Source: Aridibacter sp965216195 | GTDB lineage: Bacteria; Acidobacteriota; Blastocatellia; Pyrinomonadales; Pyrinomonadaceae | Direction: 5' to 3' | NCBI GenBank assembly: GCA_965216195.1 | Contig: OZ244151.1 | Location: forward strand, 3,224,001-3,288,000 | DNA length: 64,000 bases | Shown: one piece after another, positions 43,890 through 52,498 of the stretch | How positions within the stretch are numbered: the first letter of the stretch is position 1 | Layout: the number at the start of each line of letters is the position of its first letter | The notes under the pieces: generated by a model | Databases searched by the model: none | What the model was told of the DNA's origin: nothing | The model's input: only the letters and a program-made list of their open reading frames with translations | Translations under genes and position numbers: made by a program

Positions 43890-44600
43890 ATGCCAATAAA
43901 AGAACTCGCATACCACAAGACCCCGCTTGGCGACCTGACTCTACGCGTCCGTCCGGAACCTCTCTTAAAAATAGATGAGGTTTATGAAGTTAAGCTCGGC
44001 GAGGAGTTTTTGATGTCGAGCCTTTTTACAAAAGCCGAAGAACAACTCGCCGATCTAGGTCTTAAAAATCTGAAGGGAGAGCTCGATGTCGTAGTCGGAG
44101 GACTTGGTCTCGGTTATACAGCCGCCGCCGCTTTGGACAATCAACACGTTGGCTCGCTGCTCGTAGTCGACACGTTTCCGGAGGTCGTCGATTGGCATGA
44201 AGCCGGATTAGTGCCTCTTGGAACGCGTCTAACCGAGGACGATCGATGCACATTTCATGTCGGCGACTTTTTCGACCTTGCCCAAACCGGTTTTGACCCT
44301 TCAGATGAAAACCGGAAATTTGACGCCATACTCCTCGATATTGATCACACTCCCGAGCACTTTCTCGACAAGAAAAATGCATCGTTTTATACCGCCGACG
44401 GGCTTCAAGCTCTTAAAAACCAACTGAAAAGCCCGGGAGTATTTGCTCTTTGGTCTGACGATCCGCCCGACAAAAACTTTCGTTCACACCTTGAAAAAGT
44501 GTTTGGCAATTCAGCGACCCATGAAATTGAATTTCCGAATCCCTACACCGGAAGTGTTTCCGTTAACTCGGTTTACACAGCTACGAGATCACTTTCCTAA
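43890..44600 (+). CDS. Spermidine synthase-like SAM-dependent protein
   Basis: A 236-residue Rossmann-fold protein of the polyamine synthase/methyltransferase group. The nucleotide-binding segment is VVVGGLGLGYTAAAAL, followed by LLVVDTFPEVVDWH, then the acidic-patch region KFDAILLDIDHTPEHFL. The N-terminal strand region KTPLGDLTLRVRPE and the MSSLFTKAEEQLADLGL segment are as in spermine/spermidine synthase family proteins of unknown activity. It lacks the usual GGGDG sequence, so true aminopropyltransferase activity is doubtful. Confidence 0.75.
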   Translation: MPIKELAYHKTPLGDLTLRVRPEPLLKIDEVYEVKLGEEFLMSSLFTKAEEQLADLGLKNLKGELDVVVGGLGLGYTAAAALDNQHVGSLLVVDTFPEVVDWHEAGLVPLGTRLTEDDRCTFHVGDFFDLAQTGFDPSDENRKFDAILLDIDHTPEHFLDKKNASFYTADGLQALKNQLKSPGVFALWSDDPPDKNFRSHLEKVFGNSATHEIEFPNPYTGSVSVNSVYTATRSLS

Positions 44601-44679
44601 CAAAAAAAAGATCGCATATCTCAGTATAGATTGGTATAGTACGTATATTCAATAATTTACGCGATTAGTCGTTTCTATT

Positions 44680-45615
44680 GTGCAGATGCAAAATCTAGTA
44701 GAGACAATACAACAGGCGCTCGACTTTGCGCCTTCGGTTCAAACAAAGTTGCTGGCTTCTTCCGCCGCGATTCTCCTTTTGATTGTCGTCCGCCGAATCG
44801 TACTGTTTTTTGTAAATCGACGGACAAAGGATGTTGGAATTCGCTATCGCTGGCGAAAGACCTCAGCTTACGTTGCGTTTGGAATAGTTGTATTTGTCGT
44901 AGGAAGTATTTGGTTTCGCGGGTTTCAATCTCTTTCGACATATCTTGGTCTGGTTTCAGCCGGTGTAGCGATCGCGCTTCAAACTCCTCTTACGAATTTG
45001 GCAGGCTGGTTTTTTATCCTATGGCGGCGGCCGTTTGTGGTCGGTGATCGAATACAACTCGGTGACGTGCGCGGAGATGTTATCGATCAAAGGATATTCA
45101 TGTTTTCGCTGATGGAAATCGGCAATTGGGTTGATGCAGAGCAAAGCACAGGCAGACTCGTACACGTTCCTAATGGAAAAGTCTTTTCAGAACCGCTCGC
45201 AAATTACACAGATGGCTTCCAACACATTTGGAACGAAATCCCCGTTCTCATCACCTTTGAAAGTGATTGGGAAAAAGCAAAGGAAATCCTTATAGAAATT
45301 GCAGCGACCCACGGAGACAAATTCTCTGAAACCGCAGAACGGCAGATAAAACAAGCTGCCAGCAAAATGATGATTTACCTTAATAAACTCACGCCGATTG
45401 TTTATACATCCGTGAAAGACCACGGCGTAATGCTCACAATGCGCTATCTCTGCAATCCGCGCAGGCGACGCGGATCCGAGCAGGAAATCTGGGAAGACAT
45501 TCTCAAAGCGTTTCGCGAATGCCCGGATATCGACTTCGCGTACCCAACACAGCGCCACTATTTGAATCATATTGAAGGAAAAGCTGAGGCGAAAGCCAAG
45601 GCGAAATCGGGCTGA
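44680..45615 (+). CDS. MscS-family mechanosensitive ion channel
   Basis: Small-conductance mechanosensitive channel-like protein of 311 residues. Three transmembrane segments are visible (about residues 24-46, 67-86, 92-120). The third carries the MscS pore pattern YLGLVSAGVAIALQTPLTNLAGWFF, followed by the beta domain motif RPFVVGDRIQLGDVRGDV and VPNGKVFSEPLANYT. The C-terminal domain is mixed alpha/beta and ends in a Lys/Ala-rich tail. Start GTG 44680, or ATG two codons later. It probably relieves osmotic pressure. It is convergent with the response-regulator gene, with 2 bases between them. Confidence 0.9.
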   Translation: MQMQNLVETIQQALDFAPSVQTKLLASSAAILLLIVVRRIVLFFVNRRTKDVGIRYRWRKTSAYVAFGIVVFVVGSIWFRGFQSLSTYLGLVSAGVAIALQTPLTNLAGWFFILWRRPFVVGDRIQLGDVRGDVIDQRIFMFSLMEIGNWVDAEQSTGRLVHVPNGKVFSEPLANYTDGFQHIWNEIPVLITFESDWEKAKEILIEIAATHGDKFSETAERQIKQAASKMMIYLNKLTPIVYTSVKDHGVMLTMRYLCNPRRRRGSEQEIWEDILKAFRECPDIDFAYPTQRHYLNHIEGKAEAKAKAKSG

Positions 45616-45617
45616 CC

Positions 45618-46313
45618 CTATTCCACGATGAGTCTGTAGCCAATCCGATGAACGGTGATTATATTCTTCGGGTTTGAAGGATCTCGCTCAGTTTTCTGAC
45701 GCAAGCGATTGATATGCGCGTCAATCGTTCGAGTATAAAGTGAAGCGCTATCGCCCCAAATGTGGTGTAGAAGCTGCTCCCGAGTAACTGTTTCCCCGGC
45801 GTGCTCTACGAGAAGCTGCAAAATCTCAAACTCCTTTGGCGTGACGTCAATTGGCTTTCCTGCGCGCTTTGCTTGTAAACGCAGAAAATCCAGTTCGATA
45901 TCTGCAAAACTTACCATTTGATGATTATCAATGTCGCTACCAGCGCGTCTTAAAACGGCCTCAATTCTAGCCAGTAGCTCACCTACATCAAAGGGTTTTG
46001 CGATATAATCATCGGCGCCAAGTTTCAGACCGAATGCCGCGTCACTCGATTCTCCGCGAGCGGTTAACATAATAATCGGAGTGTTTACTTTGTCAGCACG
46101 CAGATGTTGGCAAACCTCAAGCCCGCTCATTTTCGGAAGCATTACATCGAGTAGAATCAGATCGAGCTTTTTGCCGCCATTCTTTTTGGAAGCAATCTCG
46201 AAACCGGCTCTTCCGTCCGTCGCAATCTCGAAACTGTGTCCCTCGGATTCGAGCGTATCTTGAAGCGCCATTGCAACGCTCGGCTCATCCTCGATAACCA
46301 AGATGTGTGCCAC
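45618..46313 (-). CDS. OmpR/PhoB-family response regulator
   Basis: Two-domain transcription factor of 231 residues. In the receiver, the acidic pair is in LVIEDEPSV, the phosphorylated Asp in LDLILLDVMLPKMSG, and the conserved Thr and Lys in MLTARGE and DDYIAKPFDVGELLA. The C-terminal winged helix includes DVTPKEFEILQLLVEHAGETVTREQLLHHIWG and ends NIITVHRIGYRLI. It overlaps the sensor kinase gene by 29 bases, so they are translated together. Three phased TGTTACA repeats before the kinase gene are candidate binding sites. Confidence 0.94.
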   Translation of the reverse strand: MAHILVIEDEPSVAMALQDTLESEGHSFEIATDGRAGFEIASKKNGGKKLDLILLDVMLPKMSGLEVCQHLRADKVNTPIIMLTARGESSDAAFGLKLGADDYIAKPFDVGELLARIEAVLRRAGSDIDNHQMVSFADIELDFLRLQAKRAGKPIDVTPKEFEILQLLVEHAGETVTREQLLHHIWGDSASLYTRTIDAHINRLRQKTERDPSNPKNIITVHRIGYRLIVE

Positions 46314-48066
46314 TACTGCTTGCCTCCAGAATATTGCTCTCGGATTCCTCCTGCCCCTTTGTCATTATGGGTAGTCTAACCGTAAACGTTGCTCCTTCTC
46401 CGATTTTACTCTCGACATTAATTTCTCCGCCGTGTCCGATTATTATCTCGCTCGCAATCGCTAAGCCGAGACCTGTTCCTCCGACGGCCTGTACATTTTT
46501 GCTAATTGAACGCCGAAATGGTTTAAACATTTGCTTCTGGTCATCGGGAGAAATCCCTACGCCATAATCGGTGATCTTAATAAACGCCTGACCCGATTTT
46601 CTTTCAAGCGAAACCCTTATCTTTTTGATCTGATCGGAGTATTTTACGGCGTTAGATATCAAATTGAGAAACACCTGCCTGATCGCACCCGCGTCAAAGG
46701 TAGCTTCTATTCGATCTTTTGGGAAATCAAGTTCGAAATCAAAACCCTTTGCCCCTTCCGAGTGACCGAATATCTCAACCGTCTCTTCCAGAACATCTCG
46801 TAGACAACCATTTTTCAAACGAAACTTGCGCGTGCCCTTTTCGAGGCGAGACATTTCCAGGATGTCGTTGATGATCTTTGTAAGTCGGTCGCTTTCTGTC
46901 TTTATCACCCCGCCGTATTCGCGAATACGGTCGATATTTTTTGATCGCCCTGAATGAATTAGGTCACCGAAAACTCTAATGGACGTAAGCGGTGTCTTTA
47001 ATTCGTGCGAAATATTTGCCAGGAAATCAGATTTCATCCGCGCAATTTTCATCTCACTCTGCGCAGATCGTAAAGTTATCGCCAGCGCCAAAAGTGCAAG
47101 CGCGGTAGCAACAAGACCCGATATAAGGCTTGATTGAAACGAATCGCTCGAAAGGATTCCCGCATTTTCTTTTGGTTTGACAATGCCAAACGAGAGATTC
47201 GGGAAAAGTTTGTCAGAATCCTCAAACCGGAGATCCAATGCAGGCGCAAAATCTTTCTGTGAAGCTACAAGATCCGTTTTCCCGGGGCCAACATCCAACG
47301 AAACAGTGTAATCAACTTCACCGACCAAACCTTCTATTGTTTTATGCCGCTCACGATGTTTTGCAACCAGATTTGGAAAAAATTCTTTCGAAGGAAATTC
47401 ATCGGGATAGGCGCTAAAAACAAGTAACCCTATATTTTCCAATTTATTCCTGCGCTTCAGCCGATCCGCTTCATAAACAGTATGAAAGAAATATTGTTTG
47501 GGCTTGCTCTCTTTCGTTATTGGATCATAGGCGGAATATAGTTTCGTCTTTTTTCCCTTTTCGATCGATTTCCATGCACGCTTTAGCGATTCCGAGGTTG
47601 CTCTATCAGGTATGAGGCTCCCATAGGGCGTACCTTTATACCTATTGACGTTTGGATCGTCTTTGTCGGGACGGAAAAACTTCAATGCCAGCCAGGTTTC
47701 ATCTTCCATTCCCTTTTCAAAGAAAACAACATAGCAATCTTTGACTTCTTTATATCTTCGAGTGAGTCGCGTATAGGCGAGTTCGAGACTTCGAATGTTT
47801 CGCTCTCTTACTCGTTTTTGTCTGACACTGTGGATAATATGATTCGCATGATCCATTATTCCGCGTTTTGCGTCTTCCGAAATCTCAAACAAGCGCAGCT
47901 TTAGATTAGCTCTCATGGTCGCATTTGCCTGTTCGCGGTTTTTCGTAACGGACTGATACTGCATAAACAAAAGCGTAAGGATCGCTACCGCAATTACGCC
48001 CGAAGCTATTAACAGGTATGAGTAGCGCCTATTGTTTAGCCATTTTTGTGTCACAGATTCACCCAT
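46285..48066 (-). CDS. Sensor histidine kinase with periplasmic sensing domain
   Basis: A 593-residue membrane kinase. The first helix is at about residues 15-38, a large extracytoplasmic domain of about 270 residues follows, and the second helix (SGLVATALALLALAITL) leads into the kinase. The phospho-acceptor His is in FLANISHELKTPLTSIRVF. The ATPase domain has the N-box NLISNAVKYSD, the G1 box DYGVGIS and the G2 box GTGLGLAIA. The sensor domain has no recognised cofactor motif. The stimulus is unknown. It is first in a two-gene operon with the response regulator. Confidence 0.92.
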   Translation of the reverse strand: MGESVTQKWLNNRRYSYLLIASGVIAVAILTLLFMQYQSVTKNREQANATMRANLKLRLFEISEDAKRGIMDHANHIIHSVRQKRVRERNIRSLELAYTRLTRRYKEVKDCYVVFFEKGMEDETWLALKFFRPDKDDPNVNRYKGTPYGSLIPDRATSESLKRAWKSIEKGKKTKLYSAYDPITKESKPKQYFFHTVYEADRLKRRNKLENIGLLVFSAYPDEFPSKEFFPNLVAKHRERHKTIEGLVGEVDYTVSLDVGPGKTDLVASQKDFAPALDLRFEDSDKLFPNLSFGIVKPKENAGILSSDSFQSSLISGLVATALALLALAITLRSAQSEMKIARMKSDFLANISHELKTPLTSIRVFGDLIHSGRSKNIDRIREYGGVIKTESDRLTKIINDILEMSRLEKGTRKFRLKNGCLRDVLEETVEIFGHSEGAKGFDFELDFPKDRIEATFDAGAIRQVFLNLISNAVKYSDQIKKIRVSLERKSGQAFIKITDYGVGISPDDQKQMFKPFRRSISKNVQAVGGTGLGLAIASEIIIGHGGEINVESKIGEGATFTVRLPIMTKGQEESESNILEASSSGTHLGYRG

Positions 48067-48098
48067 GATATCTAAATTTTCGAAAAAGTTTAGGTAAT

Positions 48099-48135
48099 AT
48101 TATAAATTGTTACAGTTTGTTACAAATTTGTTACA
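48099..48135 (-). promoter_or_regulatory. Two-component operon promoter with three phased TGTTACA direct repeats
   Basis: On the minus strand a perfect TATAAT (48104-48099) lies 33 bases before the kinase ATG. Upstream, in place of a good -35, TGTTACA (+ strand reading) occurs three times at 48108-48114, 48118-48124 and 48129-48135, spaced 10 and 11 bases, about one helical turn. Phased direct repeats overlapping the -35 are the usual site of OmpR/PhoB-type activators, so autoregulation is likely. Confidence 0.6.
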
Positions 48136-48393
48136 AGACTTTAGAATGTCCGCTTTAACCTTGTGATAGGGTGGGATAATTCAGGTTTACCTATATTTTA
48201 GTCGCGGAGGAGAAGTAGGCTATAAAAAGGAGTCTGCGGATAGTTTTTCTAGTTACAACTTGAGCTACAAAAATATTGACGGAGTTTATTTGCAGATATA
48301 GGATTCCTAAAAACCAGTTCAAGATCAACGAGATGACTTTGTTTGGCAGAAACCAAATCTTAGTGTTATTGACCCATTTGGAGGACATCAGTT
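48136..48393. other. Divergent intergenic region upstream of the TonB-dependent receptor
   Basis: The gap between the kinase start and the receptor start is 327 bases. Apart from the phased repeats at its left end, the sequence is AT-rich with GGATAAT at about 48174-48180 as a weak -10 candidate for the receptor, and GGAGG at 48382-48386 as its Shine-Dalgarno. No gene, tRNA or riboswitch was recognised. Confidence 0.4.
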
Positions 48394-51300
48394 ATGAAAA
48401 GATTCTTGTGTGAAGGTAGAAAATCGAAGCGTAGTCTAGGCTTTAGCGGTCGAGTCGTAATTGGTTTGGTGGCGACGCTACTCCTGGCGACAGGATTCCT
48501 ATTTGCTCAAGAATTGAAGGGCAGAATCGATGGAACCGTAACAGATGAGGCAAAAGCCGTAGTTGCCGGAGCGAAAGTTACAGCGACTCATGTAGCGACA
48601 AATACAGTTTATACGACGACGACATCCGCAACCGGAGCTTTTTCGATACCTAGTGTTCGTCTCGGAAGTTTCTCCGTTTCTGTCGAAGCCTCCGGTTTCA
48701 GTCGTGCGACGGTCAAAGATGTCACGGTTGAGGTAGGTAAAACAGCGAGCTTAAAAATCGCAATGAAGGTCGGCGGTATCCAGGAGGAAGTGGTGATCGA
48801 AGCTTCCGCAGCTCAGGAAGTCGTTAATACGACGGATGCAGAATTGAGCACGGTTGTTGATGAAAAACGTGTTCTGGAATTGCCTCTCAATGGCCGTAAT
48901 GCTTCACATCTGGCTCTAAACGAAGCCGGTGTATATTTCGAACGCAGCCCTGACGGACAGGGAAATAAATTGCTCGTTCATGGACAGCGGCACCGTTCCA
49001 TCAATATCAGTTTGGATGGTATTGATACCCAGGACAACCTGAACCGCGCGTCCTCAATTATGCTCGACCAGCCCTTATTGGCTCTGTCGGCAGAGAACGT
49101 CCAGGAGTTCAAGGTGATTACCGGCATCTCATCCGCCGAGTATAGTCGGGGTGGAGTGCAGATTTCTGCGGTGACACGCTCGGGTACGAACGATTTTCGT
49201 GGTTCGTTATTTTGGTTCCATCGGAATACGGCTTTCAACGCCAACGACTTTTTCAATAATAGCGCCGGCGTGGAAAGACCTAAGCTCATCCGTAATCAGT
49301 TTGGAGGGCGAATTGGCGGTCCGATTTGGAAGGACAAGACATTCTTCTTCTTTGGCTATGAGCAGCAGCGTGAGTCGAGAGGAATCGCGGTGAACCGCAC
49401 AGTCTATACCGCCGAGGCAAAGCAGGGAATATTCCGCTATCTCAATAACCTGACAACTACTCCGGAAAACGTGGCCGCAAACCCTGGCCTTATCCGCAGC
49501 GTCGACCTTCTCCAATGTGGAGCCGCCGTACAGGCGGAGTTGGGACGCGACTGCCTTGATAATCGGTTTAATGCGGCCAACCCCGCGAGCGCGGACCCAT
49601 TTATCACAGGAACCATTTTCCCAGACATTCCTCTACCCAATAATTTCGATCTCGGCGATGGTCTGAACACCGGCGGCTTTCGATTTAACGCGGGTGTGCT
49701 GACACTTCAACATCTGCCGTCATTTCGGCTCGATCATCGCTTCAATGACAAACACGCGTTCCATGGAACGTTTAATTATGTCGACCGCGAGATCGATGGC
49801 GATTTCATTAACAATCGCGAACCGCGATACCCTGCCTTGGGACCGCTTGGCGCGCGTCTCACACATTCACGGGGTTATAGCGCTGGATTGACCTCAAACT
49901 TCACACCGACGATCGTCAATGAATTTCGGTTCGGGTATCTCGGAGGAGAAAATGCTTTCCAAAGGAAGCAGCCCTTCGGTACTCCATATACGCTCGATCT
50001 GAACACGATCACCGATCCTTATGAACCGGGTGGCGGCGATTCAGTGCGCGACAATGTCACAATACATTTACGTAATACGCTAACGTGGGTGCGCGGCAAC
50101 CATCAGTTTAAATTTGGTGGTGAGTTTCGCCATCGCTGGGTAGACAACTACACTTTCTTCGAGGTGCTCCCCGAAATTGACTTTGACGACAATGATAATG
50201 AACCTGACTGGGCAGAAAACGACCTCGAGGATCTCTCAATCGGGGGGGTAATTGTTGGTACCAGCGACATCGAGTCACCAGACATCGAAAGAGCTCGCGA
50301 CCTTATGAATAACCTGGTGGGAGCCATCCGCCAGGTCGAGATTCGTTACAACGTAAGCTCGGTTGATTCCGGTTTCGTCACGGGTGCGCCTGAGCGGCGG
50401 ATATTTCAGACACGCGAATTTGATTGGTTTGTTCAGGATACCTGGAATTTCCGGTCAAATTTGACGCTCAACCTCGGCGTGCGCTGGGAATTTGCCACGG
50501 TGCCCTTCGAGACACAAGGATTGCAACTGATCCCCGATGGTGGCGAAAATGCGGCTTTTGGCGTCTCGGGTCCTGATGGATTTACTAACCCGGGGGTTTT
50601 CAATGGCACTCCGTGTCCTACTCTCGGATTATTACCGTTAGCTCCGACGACGGCCAATGCGCTTGCGATGATCAGCTCTTGTTCGGTCCCGTATGTGCTT
50701 GGCGGTTCGAATAACGGCCGGCCGCTTTGGAACAGCGACTACGACAATTTCGGTCCAGTCATCGGGGTCGCCTGGGATCCTTTTGGAGATGGAAAGACCT
50801 CAGTTCGGGCGGGCTTCCGAGTCAGCTATATGCAGGATCACTTCTCCATAATCGACCAAAACACGGATGATAACGAAGGGCTGACAGTCAATCAGGATTG
50901 CTTTCCGAACGACGGAGACTGCGTCAATAATACCCTCTTTCTCCGTAACCTGGATACTTCAAATCCTCCGGTCGCTCCCGTGCCGGCATTCACCCTACCC
51001 GTGAGCCGATCCATCCTGGACAGCACGGCCCAGGACTTTCGAACCTACGCTGCCGACCTCGAAACACCATACTACAATGAGTGGACAGTGGGTGTTCAGC
51101 GCGAAGTACTTCCAAACCTGGCTGTGGAAATTCGCTATGTTGGGAATGTCGGCAGAAAACTCCGCCGCGTTGAAGACTACAATGAATACAACCTCAATGC
51201 GTTTGATCCGGTGTCGGGGATGACATTCATTGAATCGTTTCGCATTGCTCAGCAAAACCTGGCTTGCAACCGTGCCAGTGGCAGCGGCTCTCGGCTCGAC

Positions 51301-52398
51301 TATATAGCAGCCAACGCCTGTAGCATCCCCAATCCGTTGATGACTGCATTAATGGCCGCCGACCCGACCCGGTTAAGGAGCGGCTCCAATCGTATCAATC
51401 CGCTCGACTTCAATGAGCCCGGCGAGTTTCTGGATGAAATCCTTATTGACCGGACCACCCGGCCAGGCCCGGGCGAAAGTCGCATCCGCGGCGGAGCCTT
51501 TTGGGGTGCTGTGCTAAGCGGTCGTTTCCCACTTAACTTCTTCTCGGCCAATCCGTTTGTGGCCAGCTCGCGTCGATTTACCAATAGCAGCTTCTCAAAC
51601 TATCACGCGATGGAAATCGAGGTACGCCGGCGCTTCTCCGATGGGTTCACACTGCAGGGCAATTACACGTTTGGCAAAGCGTTGTCTGACTACGATGGCG
51701 ATTCTAATAGCCTCCTGAACGATACCCGGTCGAGTTCCGTCCGCAATCCTCTTTATAGTAAACGGCAGATTATGCCCCGGCACATGTTCAAAGCTAACTG
51801 GTTGTATGAACTGCCGTTTGGTAAAGGTAAAAAGTTTGGCTCGGGCGGCGAGGGTTTCTTGCGCAAACTTCTCAGCGGTTGGCAGTTTGGCGGCATCGTC
51901 AACTGGCGTAGCGGCCGGCCGATTTCGATCACATCCAACAGGGGAACATTCCATCGCCAGGCAATTTCGGATGACAACACCGTCAATCTTTCTCAGCCGA
52001 CGACCGCCAGCGAACTCCGCAATCTCTTCAAACGGCAAGATATTGCAGGTGGTGTTTTCTTTCTCGACCCATGTTTGTCGGTTCGAACAGGAGCAACATG
52101 CACCGATTCAAATGCGACTCAAGGGCTATTCCAGTTACCAAATGCTGGCGAACTCGGTGAATTAACCCAGACGCCGATCTACGGTCCGCGGCGCTTCGTT
52201 GTCGACCTAAATCTGTCGAAACGCACCGAGATCACCGAAACCATGAATATGGAATTTCGCTGGGAGGTGTTCAACGCCTTTAACAACGTGAACTTCGGCT
52301 TACCGGCGACGGATATATTCAGCACGAGTTTTGGTCAGACCACCACCACGATTACAAATCCACGGCTTATGCAGTTTGCGCTGAAGCTTAACTTCTAA
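48394..52398 (+). CDS. TonB-dependent receptor, Oar-like, with N-terminal carboxypeptidase-regulatory domain
   Basis: Outer-membrane receptor of 1334 residues. The signal peptide ends near TGFLFAQ. A carboxypeptidase regulatory-like (Ig-type) domain follows at residues 40-130 (GRIDGTVTDEAKAVVAGAKV, GAFSIPSVRLGSFSV). The plug domain has ELPLNGRNASHLAL and GQRHRSINISLDGIDTQDN. The rest is a large beta-barrel, with VRWEFATVPFETQ, an Asn/Tyr-rich set of strands (YRGNVGRKLRR-like) and a C-terminal strand ending LMQFALKLNF, as expected for BAM recognition. This type imports large nutrients, probably peptides or oligosaccharides. GGAGG is 8 bases before the ATG. By eye the gene is richer in G+C than its neighbours. 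Confidence 0.94.
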   Translation: MKRFLCEGRKSKRSLGFSGRVVIGLVATLLLATGFLFAQELKGRIDGTVTDEAKAVVAGAKVTATHVATNTVYTTTTSATGAFSIPSVRLGSFSVSVEASGFSRATVKDVTVEVGKTASLKIAMKVGGIQEEVVIEASAAQEVVNTTDAELSTVVDEKRVLELPLNGRNASHLALNEAGVYFERSPDGQGNKLLVHGQRHRSINISLDGIDTQDNLNRASSIMLDQPLLALSAENVQEFKVITGISSAEYSRGGVQISAVTRSGTNDFRGSLFWFHRNTAFNANDFFNNSAGVERPKLIRNQFGGRIGGPIWKDKTFFFFGYEQQRESRGIAVNRTVYTAEAKQGIFRYLNNLTTTPENVAANPGLIRSVDLLQCGAAVQAELGRDCLDNRFNAANPASADPFITGTIFPDIPLPNNFDLGDGLNTGGFRFNAGVLTLQHLPSFRLDHRFNDKHAFHGTFNYVDREIDGDFINNREPRYPALGPLGARLTHSRGYSAGLTSNFTPTIVNEFRFGYLGGENAFQRKQPFGTPYTLDLNTITDPYEPGGGDSVRDNVTIHLRNTLTWVRGNHQFKFGGEFRHRWVDNYTFFEVLPEIDFDDNDNEPDWAENDLEDLSIGGVIVGTSDIESPDIERARDLMNNLVGAIRQVEIRYNVSSVDSGFVTGAPERRIFQTREFDWFVQDTWNFRSNLTLNLGVRWEFATVPFETQGLQLIPDGGENAAFGVSGPDGFTNPGVFNGTPCPTLGLLPLAPTTANALAMISSCSVPYVLGGSNNGRPLWNSDYDNFGPVIGVAWDPFGDGKTSVRAGFRVSYMQDHFSIIDQNTDDNEGLTVNQDCFPNDGDCVNNTLFLRNLDTSNPPVAPVPAFTLPVSRSILDSTAQDFRTYAADLETPYYNEWTVGVQREVLPNLAVEIRYVGNVGRKLRRVEDYNEYNLNAFDPVSGMTFIESFRIAQQNLACNRASGSGSRLDYIAANACSIPNPLMTALMAADPTRLRSGSNRINPLDFNEPGEFLDEILIDRTTRPGPGESRIRGGAFWGAVLSGRFPLNFFSANPFVASSRRFTNSSFSNYHAMEIEVRRRFSDGFTLQGNYTFGKALSDYDGDSNSLLNDTRSSSVRNPLYSKRQIMPRHMFKANWLYELPFGKGKKFGSGGEGFLRKLLSGWQFGGIVNWRSGRPISITSNRGTFHRQAISDDNTVNLSQPTTASELRNLFKRQDIAGGVFFLDPCLSVRTGATCTDSNATQGLFQLPNAGELGELTQTPIYGPRRFVVDLNLSKRTEITETMNMEFRWEVFNAFNNVNFGLPATDIFSTSFGQTTTTITNPRLMQFALKLNF

Positions 52399-52419
52399 AT
52401 GCTTTTTCGCTAAGTGTTT

Positions 52420-52467
52420 ATCGGTTTTATCGTTTTTGCATTAGCTTAATGGTAAAACCGATTTTTT
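52420..52467 (+). terminator. Intrinsic terminator after the TonB-dependent receptor
   Basis: A perfect 10-bp stem, ATCGGTTTTA (52420-52429) with TAAAACCGAT (52453-52462), encloses a 23-base loop and is followed by a T run to 52467. It separates the receptor gene from the peptidase gene. Confidence 0.7.
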
Positions 52468-52498
52468 ATCTGGAAAAACCTCTCCCCAAACGAAAATC

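Noticed and set aside
43890..44600. Genuine spermidine synthase (SpeE)
   Set aside because: The GGGDG and other aminopropyltransferase motifs are missing, so only the fold is claimed.
48191..48388. 65-residue minus-strand frame upstream of the TonB receptor
   Set aside because: No Shine-Dalgarno or recognisable protein; lies in the regulatory gap and overlaps the receptor's ribosome binding site.
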